A DNA stretch of 64,000 nucleotides from Lentzea indica (lineage in GTDB: Bacteria; Actinomycetota; Actinomycetes; Mycobacteriales; Pseudonocardiaceae), in NCBI RefSeq assembly GCF_012184385.1, contig NZ_VSRL01000010.1:18168-82167 (forward strand). The letters run 5' to 3'. Within the stretch, counting starts at the first letter, position 1. Each line of letters begins with the position of its first letter. Shown here in pieces: positions 18,901 through 30,700 of this stretch. Position numbers and translations under genes: made by a program. Below the pieces are notes generated by a model, which saw only the letters and a program-made list of their open reading frames with translations, was not told where the DNA came from and ran no database searches.

Positions 18901-20715
18901 ATGTCCGGTGCGTTCACCGGGTCCTGGCTGGTCGTCGTACCGCCGGGGAAGTGGGACACGTGGACACGGGACGTCGTGGAGATCCTCGGCGGGGTCGCGG
19001 TGTCCCCGGACGAGATCGCTTCGCTGGCCGGTCGAGAGTTCACGGGCGTCGCGTCGCTGCTCGGTGTCGCGGACGACTCGGGCGACGTGCCCTACCCGTT
19101 GGCCGGGACCCTGGAGCTGCTGCGGGCACTGGAGGGAGTCGAGGCTCCGTTGTGGACGGTGACGCGCGGCGCCGTGTCGACCGGGCACGGCGACATCGTG
19201 ACGTCGCCGGTGCAGGCCGCGTTGTGGGGCATGGGCCGGGTCGCCGCGCTCGAGATGCCGCGCCGGTGGGGTGGACTGATCGACCTGCCTGGCGGCGTGG
19301 ACAACCAGATCGCGCAGGGTCTGCAGGCCGCGTTGACGAACTCCCTGGGAGAGGACCAGATCGCGGTGCGCGGCAACGGTGTGTTCGCCCGTCGCCTCGT
19401 GCCGGCGCCGCGTGGTGAGCACGGCGAGGACTGGACGCCGTCCGGCACAGTCTTGATCACCGGCGGCACCGGTGCGCTGGGCGGGTTCGTGGCTCGTTCC
19501 GTTGCCGCGCGTGGTGCCTCGCACATCGTGCTGACCTCGCGCCGTGGCCCGATGACACCGGGGATCGAGCACCTGGTCGCCCAGCTCGAAGGGTTCGGCG
19601 CCGAGGTCTCGGTCGAGGCCTGCGACGTCGCCGACCGCGCTGCTTTGGAAGAGCTGCTGGAACGTTTCCCGGATCTGACCGCCGTGGTCCACTGCGCCGG
19701 TGTTGACAGCGGCGACGCTCCGTTGGCCGAGTTGTCCGCTGATCAGCTGGGGGAGTTGTTGCGCGCCAAGATGGTGTCGGCGCGGAACCTGCACGAGCTG
19801 ACCGGGAATCTCGACGCGTTCGTGCTGTTCTCGTCGGGCGCGGCGGCGTGGGGCAGTGGAGGCCAGCCCGCGTACTCGACCGCGAACGCGTATCTGGACG
19901 GCCTGGCGCAGTTCCGCCGCGGTCAGGGTCTGGTGGCGACGTCCGTGCAGTGGGGCGCGTGGGCGGAGGCCGGCATGGCGGCCGATCCGGAGGCCTACGA
20001 CCAGCTGCGCCGCCACGGCGTGCTGCCGATGGACCCTGAGCTGGCGCTGACGGCATTGGTGCAGGCGGTGTCGGACGGCGAAACGGTTCTGACCGTCACG
20101 AACACCGACTGGGCTCGATTCGCGCCGGGCTTCACCGCGTCACGTCCGTCGCCGTTGTTCTCCGCGATTCCCGAGGTCGCCGCGGCCTTGTCCTCGGAGG
20201 CTGACGCTTCCGGCGCCGAGATCGCGTTGCAGGAGAAGCTCGCCGGCCTCTCCGAGGCCGACCGGTCGCGTGTGCTGCTGGACCTGGTGCGTTTTGAGGC
20301 TGCCGCTGTGCTCGGCTATTCCGGCGTCGAGTCGATCCACGCGGAGAAGGCGTTCCGCGACCAGGGTTTCGACTCGCTGACCGCCGTGGAGATGCGCGAC
20401 CGCTTGAAGGCCGCGACCGGCCTGCCCGTGCCGTCCGCGCTGGTCTTCGACCACCCGACGCCGCGCCTGGTCGCCGAGCACCTGCTCGCCGGCCTGTCCT
20501 CGTCGGCCGACGGTTCCGTTCTGGCCGAGCTGGCCCGCTTCGAGACCGCGCTGGTTTCCTCCTCGGCCGACGATCACGACGCCATCCGCGATCGCCTGGA
20601 GAAGCTGCTCGGGCGCCTGAAGAAGCCTGTGTCCACTTCGGACGAAGACATCCGCAACGTCTCCGTCGAGGACCTCCTGAACATCATCGACGACGAGTTG
20701 CTCGACCTCTCGTAG
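12922..20715 (+). CDS. type I PKS: loading module (CoA ligase-KR0-ACP) and module 1 (KS-AT-KR-ACP)
   Basis: A 2,597-residue protein. Residues 1-520 are an acyl-CoA/AMP ligase ([11 protein letters not shown] at 174, GYGSTETCG at 314, TSGKITRH near 499) that would activate the aromatic acid. A KR-like domain follows ([11 protein letters not shown] near 733). Its catalytic Tyr is replaced (GEQAAANSF), so it should be dead. The loading ACP has GLTS (Ser1027) instead of GFDS/GLDS. Module 1 has a KS (Cys1252, [13 protein letters not shown]) and a malonyl-type AT (GHSIGE, Ser1670; HAFH near 1765). Its KR is active and A-type (WGSGGQPAY, Tyr2318, no LDD). The ACP serine is Ser2485. The C-terminus ([19 protein letters not shown]) is a docking domain. 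Predicted product: aryl-CH(OH)-CH2-CO-. Transcribed divergently from the starter genes and directly ahead of the second PKS gene. Confidence 0.93.
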   Translation: MFRTELIRPLSELLRYHAANAPEKVAFADSRRAVTYAELERRTWRLGGHLAELRLQPGDRALIFLGNGVDIIESYLGVTRANAVAVPFNPHSADAELAYVLDDSGARVVITDFAHLDQVRKLLPGRPYLKVVVSGDEPLPRGNSVVSYQDLTTRGPANPARDDQGLDDVAFMLYTSGTTGKPKGVLSTQRSCLWSVAACYAPVIGLHHDDKVLWPLPLHHSLAHVLCVVGVTAVGASARILDGFAADEVLTALEGDDYTFMCGVPAMYHHLLEVARTREVSSSALTRCLTAGSACPPALRVEFEALFGVALLDGYGSTETCGLIAVNWAHGTRVPGSCGLPVPGLAVRLVDPDTGVDVDAEAEGEVWVRGPSLMAGYHNQPETTAQAMPNGWYRTGDLAKRDRYGYVTITGRVKELIIRGGENIHPGEVEEVLLKVPGVADAAVVGKPHDILGEVPIAFVVPGKQGLDPVRLYDACREQLSNFKVPEELYEIDHIPRTTSGKITRHVLLDRPARLRAASGGQHESLLRMDWAPMPSVRTTSLELAKRWAVVGPDMFGLTASLVSAGVHVATYPDAAALHVSVVDGEPAPDVAVLCCPDDMDTGGKLTTAAQEALRKVGGVLRTWVNDDWLAQSRLVVLTRGAVAAGVEDVRDLVHAPVWGLLRSLQVESPGRFTLIDIDDLAPSAGVLPLAVAAGEPQLAIRSGIALMPRLKRVSASVDSDEVLRIDPKRTVVVTGADGTMGAALTRHLVAAYGARHLLLISPRGRTDEATAQLESELSELGARVAVAACDVADRAALAEVLGKLKRPITAVIHGEGEHPAKPSSNLPRSDVFRSVVDGAVNLHQLTKNGDVTAFVMLCTVAGALGLVGSGEQAAANSFLDALARYRRRRELAATFLAVGSTDAPTTASRVGELSTHEFTAMFDVASSAGLAQAVIMRINSAALREQTSSTEVPALLRGLIDVSARLASPDERDLAALRQRLVAMSTEEQDIFLLNLVRTEVAGVLGLTGAERAESKKTFRELGLTSVTAVDLRNRLTAATGLHLSAPVAFDYPTPVVLARHLRAELLGERAALVPLEAVRAVPDEPIAIVGMACRYPGGVSSPEDLWRLVTSGADVVSPFPADRNWDLEKLFDGASHTRSGGFLYDAAEFDAEFFGISPREALAMDPQQRLLLEVSWEALERAGIDPVSLRGTNGGVFAGVMYHDYGAGLLDAPAGTEGYWTTGTAGSVVSGRVAYTLGLQGPAVTVDTACSSSLVALHWAAQSLRSGESSIALAGGVTIMSTPQTFVEFSRQGGLAADGRCKAFSDSADGTGWSEGAGLVVLERLSDARRNGHTVLAVLRGSAINQDGASNGLTAPNGPSQQRVIRQALASAGLSTSDVDAVEAHGTGTTLGDPIEAQALLATYGQDRSVPLWLGSVKSNLGHTQAAAGVAGVIKMVMALRHGVLPRTLHVTEPSRHVEWGTGRVELLTSDQPWPSVSRERRAAVSGFGVSGTNAHVILEEAPEVEVKPEEPSTVLSVVPWVVSAKTSAALDAQLERLRSVNAPALDVAASLVSARAQLENRAVVVDGTEITRGVASERPLAVLFSGQGSQRLGMGRELYERFPVFASAFDAVLEHLDVSLREVMWGHDVDALNATRYTQPALFAIEVALFRLAASFGVRPDFVGGHSIGEIVAAHVAGVFSLEDACRLMDARSRLMQALPSGGAMVALQATEEEVLPLLGPDVSVAAVNGPRSVVVAGTEDAVAAVVDRFADRKTKRLTVSHAFHSPLMNPMLDDFRAVVEGLSFSEPQIPVVSNVTGQLAVRDQLTSPEYWVRHVCEAVRFSDGVRALGRQGVSAFLELGPDGVLSALVAEMTETGAVPLDTAVVAMLRRERPEEASAVSALARLHVAGVPVDWTVLFEGAGAVRVDLPTYAFQRSRFWPEPEVAAGKADPLDAAFWQLVENDELASVLDLDPEVAAAVVPALSSWRTRQRSQSVVDSWRFRESWHRLSMSGAFTGSWLVVVPPGKWDTWTRDVVEILGGVAVSPDEIASLAGREFTGVASLLGVADDSGDVPYPLAGTLELLRALEGVEAPLWTVTRGAVSTGHGDIVTSPVQAALWGMGRVAALEMPRRWGGLIDLPGGVDNQIAQGLQAALTNSLGEDQIAVRGNGVFARRLVPAPRGEHGEDWTPSGTVLITGGTGALGGFVARSVAARGASHIVLTSRRGPMTPGIEHLVAQLEGFGAEVSVEACDVADRAALEELLERFPDLTAVVHCAGVDSGDAPLAELSADQLGELLRAKMVSARNLHELTGNLDAFVLFSSGAAAWGSGGQPAYSTANAYLDGLAQFRRGQGLVATSVQWGAWAEAGMAADPEAYDQLRRHGVLPMDPELALTALVQAVSDGETVLTVTNTDWARFAPGFTASRPSPLFSAIPEVAAALSSEADASGAEIALQEKLAGLSEADRSRVLLDLVRFEAAAVLGYSGVESIHAEKAFRDQGFDSLTAVEMRDRLKAATGLPVPSALVFDHPTPRLVAEHLLAGLSSSADGSVLAELARFETALVSSSADDHDAIRDRLEKLLGRLKKPVSTSDEDIRNVSVEDLLNIIDDELLDLS

Positions 20716-20750
20716 TAGCAGTGTTGCCCGCACGAAATGAGGACGGACCA

Positions 20751-23700
20751 GTGCAGGAAGAGCAGCAGGACAAGGTTGCCGACTACCTGAGGCGAGTCAC
20801 GGTCGAGTTGCGCCGGGCTCGTGAACGCGTCCTCGAACTGGAGCAGAAGCACAGCGAGCCCATCGCGATCGTGGGCATGTCGTGCCGCTTCCCCGGCGGG
20901 GTGGTCACTCCCGAGCAGCTGTGGGACGTCGTGTCGTCGGAACGGGACGTGGTCTCCTCGTTTCCGACGGACCGCGGCTGGGACCTGTCGTCGTTGCGCG
21001 CCGGTGCCTCCTTGGCTCAGGAGGGCGGGTTCCTGTCGGACCTGGCTGGTTTCGACGCCGACTTCTTCGGCATCTCGCCGCGCGAGGCGCTCGGCATGGA
21101 CCCGCAGCAGCGCATGATGCTGGAGCTCACGTGGGAGGCGCTGGAGCGCGCAGGCTTCGATCCCACGGCGTTGCGGGGTTCGCAGACCGGCGTTTTCGTG
21201 GGCACGAACGGCCAGGACTATGCGGATCTGGTGTCGGTGGACGGCGACGGGCACGCCTCCACCGGCCTCATCGCGTCCGTGCTTTCTGGCCGCCTCTCCT
21301 ACACGTTCGGCTTCGAGGGTCCCGCGGTCTCCGTCGACACGGCCTGCTCCTCGTCGTCCGTCGCCATGCACCTGGCCATGCAGGCTCTGCGCTCCGGTGA
21401 ATGCTCGCTGGCGCTGACGGGTGGCGTGACGATCATGGCGACGCCGCACGCTTTCGTCGAGTTCACCCTGCAGCGCGGTCTCGCGTCCGACGGACGCTGC
21501 AAGGCGTTCTCGGACTCCGCCGACGGTGTCGGGTGGTCTGAGGGTGCGGGCATGCTGGTCCTGGAGCGGCTTTCCGACGCTGTCGCTCACGGCCACCAGG
21601 TTCTGGGCCTGCTGCGGGGTTCCGCTGTCAACCAGGACGGCGCCTCGAACGGCCTCACCGCACCGAACGGCCCTTCGCAGCAACGGGTGATCCGTGCTGC
21701 CCTCGCCTCCGCCGGCCTGACGCCCTCGGACGTCGACGCCGTGGAGGCCCACGGCACCGGCACGACCCTGGGCGACCCCATCGAGGCCGCCGCTCTGATC
21801 GCGACCTACGGCCAGGACCGCGCTGTTCCGCTCTACATCGGCTCCATCAAGTCCAACATCGGTCACACGCAGGCGGCGGCGGGCGTGGCCTCGGTGATCA
21901 AAGTCGTGCAGGCGATGCGGCACGGCGTCCTGCCGCGCACCCTGCACGTCACCGAGCCCTCCTCTCACGTCGACTGGACCGCGGGCTCGGTCTCCCTGCT
22001 CACGTCCGCCACCCCGTGGCCCTCTGTCGACCGCCCTCGCCGGATCGGCATCTCGTCGTTCGGCGTCTCCGGCACCAACTCCCACCTCATCCTCGAAGCC
22101 GCAACCCCCACCCCGGTTTCTGTGGACAACTCGACGCCTGTGGACAACTCGGGCGTTGTCGATCTTTCCCGCGCGGAATCGTCGGTGCCCGGTGAGACGA
22201 TTGGAAAGGGGACCTCGGTCTCCCCCTGGGGGGTCCAGTCGGAATCGATTCCGTGGCTCGTGTCGGCGAAGTCCGAGGCGGCACTGGATGGACAGCTCGC
22301 GCAGCTGGCCGAGGTGAGCGCGGACCCGAGGGACGTCGGGTACTCGCTGTCGTTGCGCACGCTGTTCGACCACCGCGCGGTGGTGCTCGACGGTGCCGAG
22401 ATCGCGCGCGGAACCGCCACCGGGAAGCCGCTCGCGATGCTGTTCACCGGCCAGGGTTCGCAGCGCCTGGGCATGGGCCGCGAGCTGTACGAGGCGTTCC
22501 CCGTGTTCCGCGCGGCGTTCGACGAGGTCGCCCAGCACCTCGACATCCGAAGCGTCATGTGGGGCGACGACAGCGAAGCCCTGAACCAGACCGGCAACGC
22601 GCAGCCCGCGATCTTCGCGCTGCAGGTGGCCCTCTACCGCCTGGTCGAGTCGTTCGGCGTCAAGGCCGACCACGTCGCCGGCCATTCGATCGGCGAGATC
22701 GCCGCCGCGCACATCGCGGGCGTGTTCAGTCTCGAAGACGCTTGCACGCTGATCTCCGCGCGCGCCGCGCTGATGCAGGCGCTGCCGACCGGCGGCGTGA
22801 TGATGGCCTTGCAGGCCACCGAAACAGAGGTAGCGCCGCACCTCACCCCCGGCGTGTCCATCGCCGCGATCAACGGCCCGGAATCCCTCGTCATCGCGGG
22901 CGTGGAAGAGGAAGCCCGCGCCGTCGTCGCGAAGTTCGAGGGCCGCAAGACCAAGCAGCTGTCCGTCAGTCACGCGTTCCACTCGCCGCTGATGGACCCG
23001 ATGCTCGACGACTTCCGCGACGCCATCAAGGACCTGACCTTCAGCGCCCCGGCCATCCCCGGCCTGGGCGACGTCGCGAACGCCGAACGCTGGGTCCGCC
23101 ACGTCCGCGACACGGTCCGCTTCCACGACGCCGTGACCGGACTGGGGGACAAGAGGTTCCTGGAGATCGGTCCGGACGGCGTCCTGTCGGCACTCGTCGA
23201 CGGCGGCATTCCCGCGCTGCGCAAGGACCGGCCAGAAGCACCCGCCCTGATCACCGCGCTCGCCCGCCTCCATGTGGCAGGCACGGACGTCGACTGGAAG
23301 CCGTTCTTCGACGGCGCCACCAGGATCGAGCTGCCGACGTATGCGTTCCAGCGGCAGCGTTTCTGGCCGTCGACCGTGAAGAACGTCGACGCGTCCGGTC
23401 TCGGCCTCACCGCGGTCGGTCACCCGTTGCTCGGCGCGGCGGTGGAGCTGGCAGACGGTCAGGGAGTGCTGTTCACCAGCAGGCTGTCCACCGCGACCCA
23501 GCCCTGGCTCGCTGACCACGTCGTCGGTGGCCGCGTTCTGTTCCCCGGCACCGCATTCGTCGAGCTGGCGTTGCGCGCGGGCGACGAACTGGGCCTCGAC
23601 CGTCTCGACGAGCTGACGCTGTCGGCGCCGCTCGTGCTCAACGACCCGGTGCAGCTCCAGGTCGCCGTGGGCGCGCCGGACGGCACTGGACGGCGCTCCA

Positions 23701-24761
23701 TCTCGATGTACTCGCGGCTCGACCCGGACACGCCATGGCTCGAACACTGCACCGGTTTTCTCGGGTCCGGTACGGCCACCACCGACTTCGACGCGTCCGC
23801 CTGGCCGCCTACCGGCGCGGAAGTGGTTGCGCTGGACGGGTTCTACGAGCGGTTCGCGGACAACGGGTTCGCGTACGGGCCGTCGTTCCAGGGGCTGCGC
23901 GCGGCTTGGAAGCTGGGCGACGACGTCTACGCCGAGGTCGCGGTCGCCGACGAGGCGGATCGCTATGGTCTGCACCCCGCGCTGCTGGACGCCGCCCTGC
24001 ACGCTGCGGATCTCAGCACGTCCGAGGGTGGCATGCCCTTTGCGTGGCAAGGCGTTTCGCTGCATGCGACCGGCGCATCCGCGCTGCGCGTGCGCATCCG
24101 CCCGCAGGGCAAGTCGTTCGCGATCGCGGCGACAGACCCCCACGGCACACCGGTCGTCTCGGTCGATTCCCTTGTCACCCGCCCGATTCCCGCCGGTGAC
24201 TCCGGGATCTTGCGCGAGGCGTTGTTCCACGTCGACTGGACGCCCATCGCGCTGCCCACCGAGACGGCCTCAGTGGAGGTGGAGCACGTCGTTTCGGACG
24301 GCTCCCCGGTCGAAGCCGCGCATGCCCTGACGTCTCGGGTGCTCGCGCGGCTGCAGCAGTGGATCGCGGACGAGCGGCAGGACCGCCTGGTGTTCGTTAC
24401 GCGCCCCGGCGACCTGGGTGCGGCGGCGGTGTGCGGTCTGGTGAGGTCGGCGCAGATCGAGCACCCCGGCCGTTTCGTGCTGGTGGAGGCGGACGGCGAG
24501 GTTCCGGCTGAGGTCTTCGCGCTGGACGAGCCGCAGATCCGGCTTCGTGACGGTGAGGCGTTCGTGCCGCGTCTGGCCCGGCTGGCTCCGGCCGAGAGGT
24601 TCTCGTGGCAGGGCAAGGTTCTCATCACCGGCGGTACCGGCGGCCTCGGCCTGATCATCGCGCGACACCTCGTCGCCGCGCACGGCGTCCGCGATCTGCT
24701 GCTCGTCTCGCGGCGCGGTGAGGCCGACGTCGCGGAGCTGGAAGCGCTGGTGCGCTCGTGA
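20751..24761 (+). CDS. type I PKS, 5' part: module 2 KS-AT-DH and first half of KR (frameshifted)
   Basis: The GTG at 20751 has a GAGGAC site and begins a coiled-coil docking domain ([20 protein letters not shown]) that should pair with the tail of the preceding PKS. KS2 has its catalytic Cys codon at 21345. AT2 is malonyl-type (GHSIGE near residue 645, HAFH). DH2 has the catalytic His (WLADHVVGG, His923) and Asp ([10 protein letters not shown]), so it looks active. KR2 begins with [11 protein letters not shown], then the frame ends at TGA 24759 after AELEALVRS. The missing half of KR2 continues in the frame at 24758. Inserting one G into the GG at 24749-24750 joins them as [16 protein letters not shown] treat this and the next entry as one gene. 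Confidence 0.9.
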   Translation: MQEEQQDKVADYLRRVTVELRRARERVLELEQKHSEPIAIVGMSCRFPGGVVTPEQLWDVVSSERDVVSSFPTDRGWDLSSLRAGASLAQEGGFLSDLAGFDADFFGISPREALGMDPQQRMMLELTWEALERAGFDPTALRGSQTGVFVGTNGQDYADLVSVDGDGHASTGLIASVLSGRLSYTFGFEGPAVSVDTACSSSSVAMHLAMQALRSGECSLALTGGVTIMATPHAFVEFTLQRGLASDGRCKAFSDSADGVGWSEGAGMLVLERLSDAVAHGHQVLGLLRGSAVNQDGASNGLTAPNGPSQQRVIRAALASAGLTPSDVDAVEAHGTGTTLGDPIEAAALIATYGQDRAVPLYIGSIKSNIGHTQAAAGVASVIKVVQAMRHGVLPRTLHVTEPSSHVDWTAGSVSLLTSATPWPSVDRPRRIGISSFGVSGTNSHLILEAATPTPVSVDNSTPVDNSGVVDLSRAESSVPGETIGKGTSVSPWGVQSESIPWLVSAKSEAALDGQLAQLAEVSADPRDVGYSLSLRTLFDHRAVVLDGAEIARGTATGKPLAMLFTGQGSQRLGMGRELYEAFPVFRAAFDEVAQHLDIRSVMWGDDSEALNQTGNAQPAIFALQVALYRLVESFGVKADHVAGHSIGEIAAAHIAGVFSLEDACTLISARAALMQALPTGGVMMALQATETEVAPHLTPGVSIAAINGPESLVIAGVEEEARAVVAKFEGRKTKQLSVSHAFHSPLMDPMLDDFRDAIKDLTFSAPAIPGLGDVANAERWVRHVRDTVRFHDAVTGLGDKRFLEIGPDGVLSALVDGGIPALRKDRPEAPALITALARLHVAGTDVDWKPFFDGATRIELPTYAFQRQRFWPSTVKNVDASGLGLTAVGHPLLGAAVELADGQGVLFTSRLSTATQPWLADHVVGGRVLFPGTAFVELALRAGDELGLDRLDELTLSAPLVLNDPVQLQVAVGAPDGTGRRSISMYSRLDPDTPWLEHCTGFLGSGTATTDFDASAWPPTGAEVVALDGFYERFADNGFAYGPSFQGLRAAWKLGDDVYAEVAVADEADRYGLHPALLDAALHAADLSTSEGGMPFAWQGVSLHATGASALRVRIRPQGKSFAIAATDPHGTPVVSVDSLVTRPIPAGDSGILREALFHVDWTPIALPTETASVEVEHVVSDGSPVEAAHALTSRVLARLQQWIADERQDRLVFVTRPGDLGAAAVCGLVRSAQIEHPGRFVLVEADGEVPAEVFALDEPQIRLRDGEAFVPRLARLAPAERFSWQGKVLITGGTGGLGLIIARHLVAAHGVRDLLLVSRRGEADVAELEALVRS
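22194..22249 (+). repeat. KS-AT linker repeat, copy C (module 2)
   Basis: A diverged copy of the 62-bp element found in modules 3 and 4. It shares the 19-base core GGGGACCTCGGTCTCCCCC (22208-22226) and a GATCGAT-like end (AATCGAT). It is translated in frame as [12 protein letters not shown] between the end of the KS (NSHLILEAA) and the start of the AT region. Confidence 0.65.
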
Positions 24762-27700
24762 TCGTCGAGGCGTGTGACGTCTCCGACCGCGCCGCTGTCG
24801 CTGATCTGCTGGCGCGGCACGAAGTTCGCGCCGTCGTGCACACCGCGGGCGTTCTGGACGATGGCGTCGTCGAGTCGCTGACACCAGACCGCGTCGACAC
24901 CGTGTTGCGTCCCAAGGTGGATGCCGCATGGCATCTGCACGAGCTGACGTCCGACCTCGACGCCTTCGTCGTGTTCTCCTCGGTCGCGGGCACGATCGGC
25001 ACGGCAGGCCAGGGCAACTACGCCGCCGCGAACGCGTTCCTCGACGCCTTGATGGAACACCGCCGCGTGAACGGCCTGCCCGGCACGTCGCTGGCGTGGG
25101 GCCCGTGGATCGCGGGCATGCTGTCCGGCGCGGACGCGGAACGCCTGGCGCGCACCGGAATCCCCGGCATCACCGTTGAGCAGGGCGTCGAACTCTTCGA
25201 CGCGGCAACGGGTGCGGGCAACGCCGTGCCGGTGCGCCTCGACCTGCCCGTGCTGCGCGGCCGCGGCGACGTCCCACCGATGCTGCGAGGCCTGATCAAG
25301 ACCCGTCCACGTCGTGTCGTCGCGGGCTCGGACACCGCCGTCTCGCTGACCGCTCGCCTGGCTGCTCTTGACGAGACCGCGCGCCGGGAAGCGTTGCTGG
25401 ACCTCGTGCGAGGCCAGGTCGCCGCAGTGCTCGGCCACGCGGGCACCGGCGAGATCGACCCCGGCCGCGCCTTCCAGTCACTCGGCTTCGACTCGCTGAC
25501 CGCGGTCGAGCTCCGCAACCAGCTCACCGCCTTCACGGGTCTGCGCCTGCCCGCGACCCTGATCTTCGACTACCCGAACGCGGGTGTGCTCGCCGGGTAT
25601 CTGCGCGACGAACTTTTCGGCTCTGACAAGGTCGTTCCTTCTGCCGAGGTGCGTTCCGCGGTCTCCGACGACCCGATCGTGATCGTCGGCATGGCCTGCC
25701 GCTACCCAGGTGGCGTGTCGTCGCCGGAAGACCTGTGGCGCCTGGTCGTCGACGGCGCCGACGCCGTCACCGGCTTCCCGTCCAACCGAGGCTGGGACGT
25801 CGACTCGCTCTACCACCCGGATCCCGACCACATCGGTACCTCCTACACCCGCTCCGGCGGTTTCCTGCACGACGCACCGCTGTTCGACCCGGCGTTCTTC
25901 GGCATGTCCCCGCGCGAAGCGTTGGCGACCGACTCGCAGCAGCGCCTGTTGCTGGAAACTGCCTGGGAGTCCCTGGAACGCGCGGGCATCGACCCGGTCT
26001 CGTTGCGGGGCAGCGCGACCGGTGTCTTCGCAGGCGTCATGTACACCGACTACTCGGTCGTGATCAGCGGCAGCGAGTTCGAGGGCTACCAGAGCATGGG
26101 CAGCGCCGGCACGTTCGCGTCCGGCCGCGTCTCGTACACCTTCGGCTTCGAGGGCCCGGCCGTCACGGTCGACACCGCCTGCTCTTCTTCTTTGGTCGCA
26201 CTGCACCTCGCCGCCCAGGCCCTGCGCAACGGCGAGTGCTCCCTGGCACTGGCCGGCGGCGTGACGGTGATGTCGACGCCGTCCACGTTCGTCGAGTTCT
26301 CCCGCCAGCGCGGCCTTTCCGCGGACGGCCGCTGCAAGTCCTTCGCCGAGTCGGCCGACGGCGTGGGCTGGTCCGAGGGCGTCGGCCTCCTGGTCCTCGA
26401 ACGCCAGTCGGACGCCCTCCGCAACGGCCACACCATCTTGGCCGTCGTGCGCGGCTCCGCGATCAACCAGGACGGCGCCTCCAACGGCCTCACCGCCCCG
26501 AACGGTCCCTCCCAGCAACGCGTGATCCGTTCCGCCCTCGCCTCCGCGGGCCTGTCGGTTTCCGACGTCGACGTGGTCGAAGCCCACGGCACCGGAACGA
26601 CCTTGGGCGACCCGATCGAGGCCCAGGCCCTGCTCGCGACGTACGGCCAGGACCGCTCCGAACCGCTGCTGCTCGGCTCCATCAAGTCGAACATCGGCCA
26701 CTCCCAGGCCGCCGCCGGTGTCGCGTCGGTGATCAAGATGGTGCAGGCGCTGCACCACGGCGTCCTGCCGCGCACCCTGCACGTCACCGAGCCGTCGTCC
26801 CACGTCGACTGGGAGACCGGTGCCGTCGAGCTGCTGACCTCAACGCGTCAGTGGCCAGGCGTCTCACGCCCACGTCGCGCTGGTGTGTCGTCGTTCGGGG
26901 TGTCCGGCACGAACGCCCACGTGATCCTTGAGGCTCCGGAATTGTCAGACCTGCCTGAGATGATTGGGATGGGGACCTCGGTCTCCCCCGGAGGGGGCCC
27001 AAACAGGATCGATACAGCGGGATCGGTCCCGGCCGAGGGTGTGCCGTGGCTGGTATCGGCGAAGTCCGCGGAGGCGCTCGAAGCCCAGGTCGGCCGGATC
27101 AGGAACGTGGACGCGGACCCGGTCGACGTCGGGTTCACGCTGGCGGCGCGGGCGGCGTTCGACAACCGCGCGGTGGTCATCGGGGACGATGTGGTCACCG
27201 GGCAGGTCACGGCCGCGGGCAAGACGGTGTTCGTGTTCCCCGGCCAAGGTTCGCAGTGGGTTGGCATGGGCCGCGAACTGCTCGCCACCAACGAGGTGTT
27301 CGCGCGCCGGATCGCGGAGTGCGACGCGGCGCTGCGGCCGTTCGTGAGCTGGTCGCTGATCGAGGTGCTCACCGACGAGCTGCCGCTGGACCAGGTCGAT
27401 GTCGTGCAGCCGGTGCTGTGGGCGGTCATGGTGTCGCTGGCCGAGGTGTGGCGCTCGTACGGCGTCGAGCCGCAGGCGGTCGTCGGCCACTCGCAGGGTG
27501 AGATCGCGGCGGCCGTGGTCGCCGGGGCGTTGAGCCTCGAGGACGGGGCACGCGTGGTGGCGCTGCGATCGCAGGCCGTCGACGAGGCGTTGTCGCGGCA
27601 GGGCGGCATGTTGTCGGTGTCGTTGCCCGTGGACGAGGTGCGGCCGTGGATCGCGCGCTTCGAAGACAGGGTCGCCGTCGCTGCCGTCAACGGGCCGAGG

Positions 27701-30700
27701 GCGACGGTCGTCGCGGGTGAGGTTGAAGCGCTCGCGGAGATTGTGCTGGAGTGCGAAACGCAGAGCGTCAGGGCGCGGATGATCGCGGTCGACTACGCGT
27801 CGCACACCCCGCAGGTCGAAGCGATTCGCGGGCGGGTGCTCGACGACCTCGCCGGCATCGAGCCGCGGACCAGCGTGATTCCGTTGTACTCCACGGTGAC
27901 CGGCGAGCCGATCGACACCGAGATCATGGACGCCGGCTACTGGTTCACGAACCTGCGACAGACCGTCGAGTTCCAGAACGCCACGAGCGCTCTGCTGCGC
28001 GACGGGTTCCGCTTCTTCGTCGAGCCCAGTGCGCACCCGGTGCTGACGTTCGGCGTCGAGCAGACCGTCGAGTCGCACGACACCGAAGCTGTGGTGCTTG
28101 GAACGTTGCGGCGCAACGAAGGCGGGCGCAGGCAGCTGCTCACGGCGCTCGCTCAGGCCCATGTCGGCGGTCTGAACGTCAAGTGGGACTTCCGCGGTGG
28201 CAAGCTGATCGACCTGCCCACCTACGCGTTCCAGCGGCAGCGGTTCTGGCCCGCCGGGCAGGTCAGGGCCGGCGATCCGTCCGGGCTGGGGCTCAGCGCG
28301 GTCGAGCACCCGTTGCTCGGCGCGGCGGTCAGCGTCGCGGGCGGCGAGGACGTGCTGTTCACGTCGAGGTTGTCGGCGCGCTCCCGGCCGTGGCTCGCGG
28401 ATCACGCTGTCAGCGGCACGGTTCTGTTGCCCGGCACGGCGTTCGTGGAGCTCGCGGTCAAGGCCGGTGACGAGGTGGGCTGCGAGAAGCTCGATGAGCT
28501 CACGATCTCCGCGCCGCTGGTGCTCGACGGATCCGTGCAGCTGCAGGTCGCCGTCCGGGCAGAGGACGCGAGCGGGCGCCGTCCGGTCGTGATCTACTCG
28601 CGCACCGACGACGACGCGCCGTGGACCGAGCACGCGTCCGGCACCCTGTCGACCGGCAGCGCTGCCAGCGCCTTCGACGCGACCGCGTGGCCACCGAGCG
28701 CGGAAAGCGTTGACGTTGAAGGAGCTTACGAGCGGTTCGCGGACATGGGCTTCGAATACGGGCCTGCGTTCCAGGGACTGCGTGCGGTGTGGCGCGATGG
28801 AGACGACGTCTACGCCGAGGTCACGACGTCCCAGGACACCGCGGGCTTCGGCCTGCACCCGGCGTTGCTCGACTCCGCCCTGCACGCCGCGTTGCTCGCG
28901 AAGGACGGCGCCGGGCTGCCGTTCTCGTGGGAAGGCGTGTCCCTGCATGCCACCGGAGCCACGGAGCTGCGGGTTCGGTTGCGCTCCAACGGTGATGCGA
29001 TGGAGATCGCGCTCGCCGACACCACCGGACAGCCGGTCGCCACGGTCGAATCGCTCGTCGTGCGGCCCGTTGCGTTGCCGCGGAACGAGGTTGACCGCGA
29101 TTCGCTGTTCCGGATCGAGTGGACGCCCGTCGCGCTGCCGTCCGACGCGGCCGAGGGCGTCGTTGTCGAGCACGTCGTGGGAGACGGCAACGTCATCGAG
29201 TCGGTGCGTGCACTGACGACGCGGGTGCTCGCCAAGCTGCAGGAGTGGATCTCAACAGGACGTACCGAGCGGCTGGCTTTCGTGACCCGCGAAGGGGATC
29301 TGGCCGGGCAGGCGGTGTGGGGCCTCGTGCGGTCGGCGCAGACCGAGCACCCCGGCCGGTTCGTGCTGGCCGACATCGACGACGACGCCGTGCTGCCGCA
29401 GGCGCTTGCCGTGGGCGAACCGCAGGTGCGCGTCAGGCAGGGACAGCTCCTGGTGCCGCGTCTGGCCCGTGCCGCAGCGGTGCAGGAAGTCACCTGGGAA
29501 AGCCCGGTACTGATCACCGGTGCGGGTGGGCTCGGTGGCGTGATCGCGCAGCACCTCGTGGCCGAGCACGGCGTCACGGAGCTGATCCTCGCCAGCAGGA
29601 GCGGCCAGAAACCCGACTGGGAGGTGGACGCGACCGTCAAGGTCGTCAAGTGCGATGTCAGTGATCGCAAGGCACTCCAGCGGTTGCTGAAGAAGCACAC
29701 CATGAAGTCGGTCGTGCACACCGCCGGTGTGCTGGACGATGGCGTGATCGAGTCGCTGACGCCGGAGCAGTTCGACACCGTGCTGCGACCCAAGGTCGAT
29801 GCCGCGTGGCACCTGCACGAGCTGTTGCCAGACGCCAGGATGGTGTTCTTCTCTTCCGCCGCAGGCATTCTCGGCGGTGCCGGCCAAGGCAACTACGCGG
29901 CGGGCAACGCGTTCCTCGACGCGCTCGCCGAACATCAGGGAAACGCCGTCTCACTGGCGTGGGGCACGTGGGAGGCCACGGTCGGCCTCACTGGTTCGCT
30001 CACCGACGCCGACCGGGAACGCCTGGTGCGCGCCGGCATGCCGCCGATCACACCGTTGCAAGGCACCGCGCTGTTCGACGCGGCGCTCGCGACCGGTGAG
30101 GCGGTGCTGCTGCCCGCTCGCCTCGACCTCGCGACGTTGCGAGCGCAAGGTGACGTTCCTTCGTTGCTGCGCGGCCTGATCCGGACCCGCGCGCGCCGCG
30201 CCGTCGCAGGCTCGGAAGCGGCGACCGGCCTGGCTGCGACACTGCGTCCGCTGGGTGACACCGAACGCCTCGACGCACTGCTCGACCTGATCCGCGCACA
30301 GGTCAGCGCAGTGCTGGCGCTGGAGAGCTTCGACGCCGGACGTGCGTTCCGCGACCTCGGGTTCGACTCGCTCACCGCCGTCGACCTGCGCAACCGCCTC
30401 ACCGCGGTGACCGGACTGCGGCTGCCGGCGACACTCGTGTTCGACTACCCGACCGCGCACGTGCTGGCGACGTTCCTGCGTGATGAGCTGTTCGGGGCGG
30501 ACGGCGGCGACGCCGTTGCCACGCGGACTGTTTCGGACGACGACCCGATCGTTGTCGTGGGCATGGCCTGCCGGTTCCCCGGTGGGGTCACGACGCCAGA
30601 GGAACTGTGGCAGCTCGTGCTGGACGGCACGGACGCGATCTCCGAGTTCCCGTCCGACCGCGGCTGGGACCTCGGCACCTTGTTCTCCGGCAACGACATC

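Noticed and set aside
24740..24765. Programmed ribosomal frameshift in the PKS
   Set aside because: No slippery heptamer of the usual X-XXY-YYZ form and no downstream structure stands out; a lost G in a G run explains it more simply, and similar indels occur elsewhere in the window.
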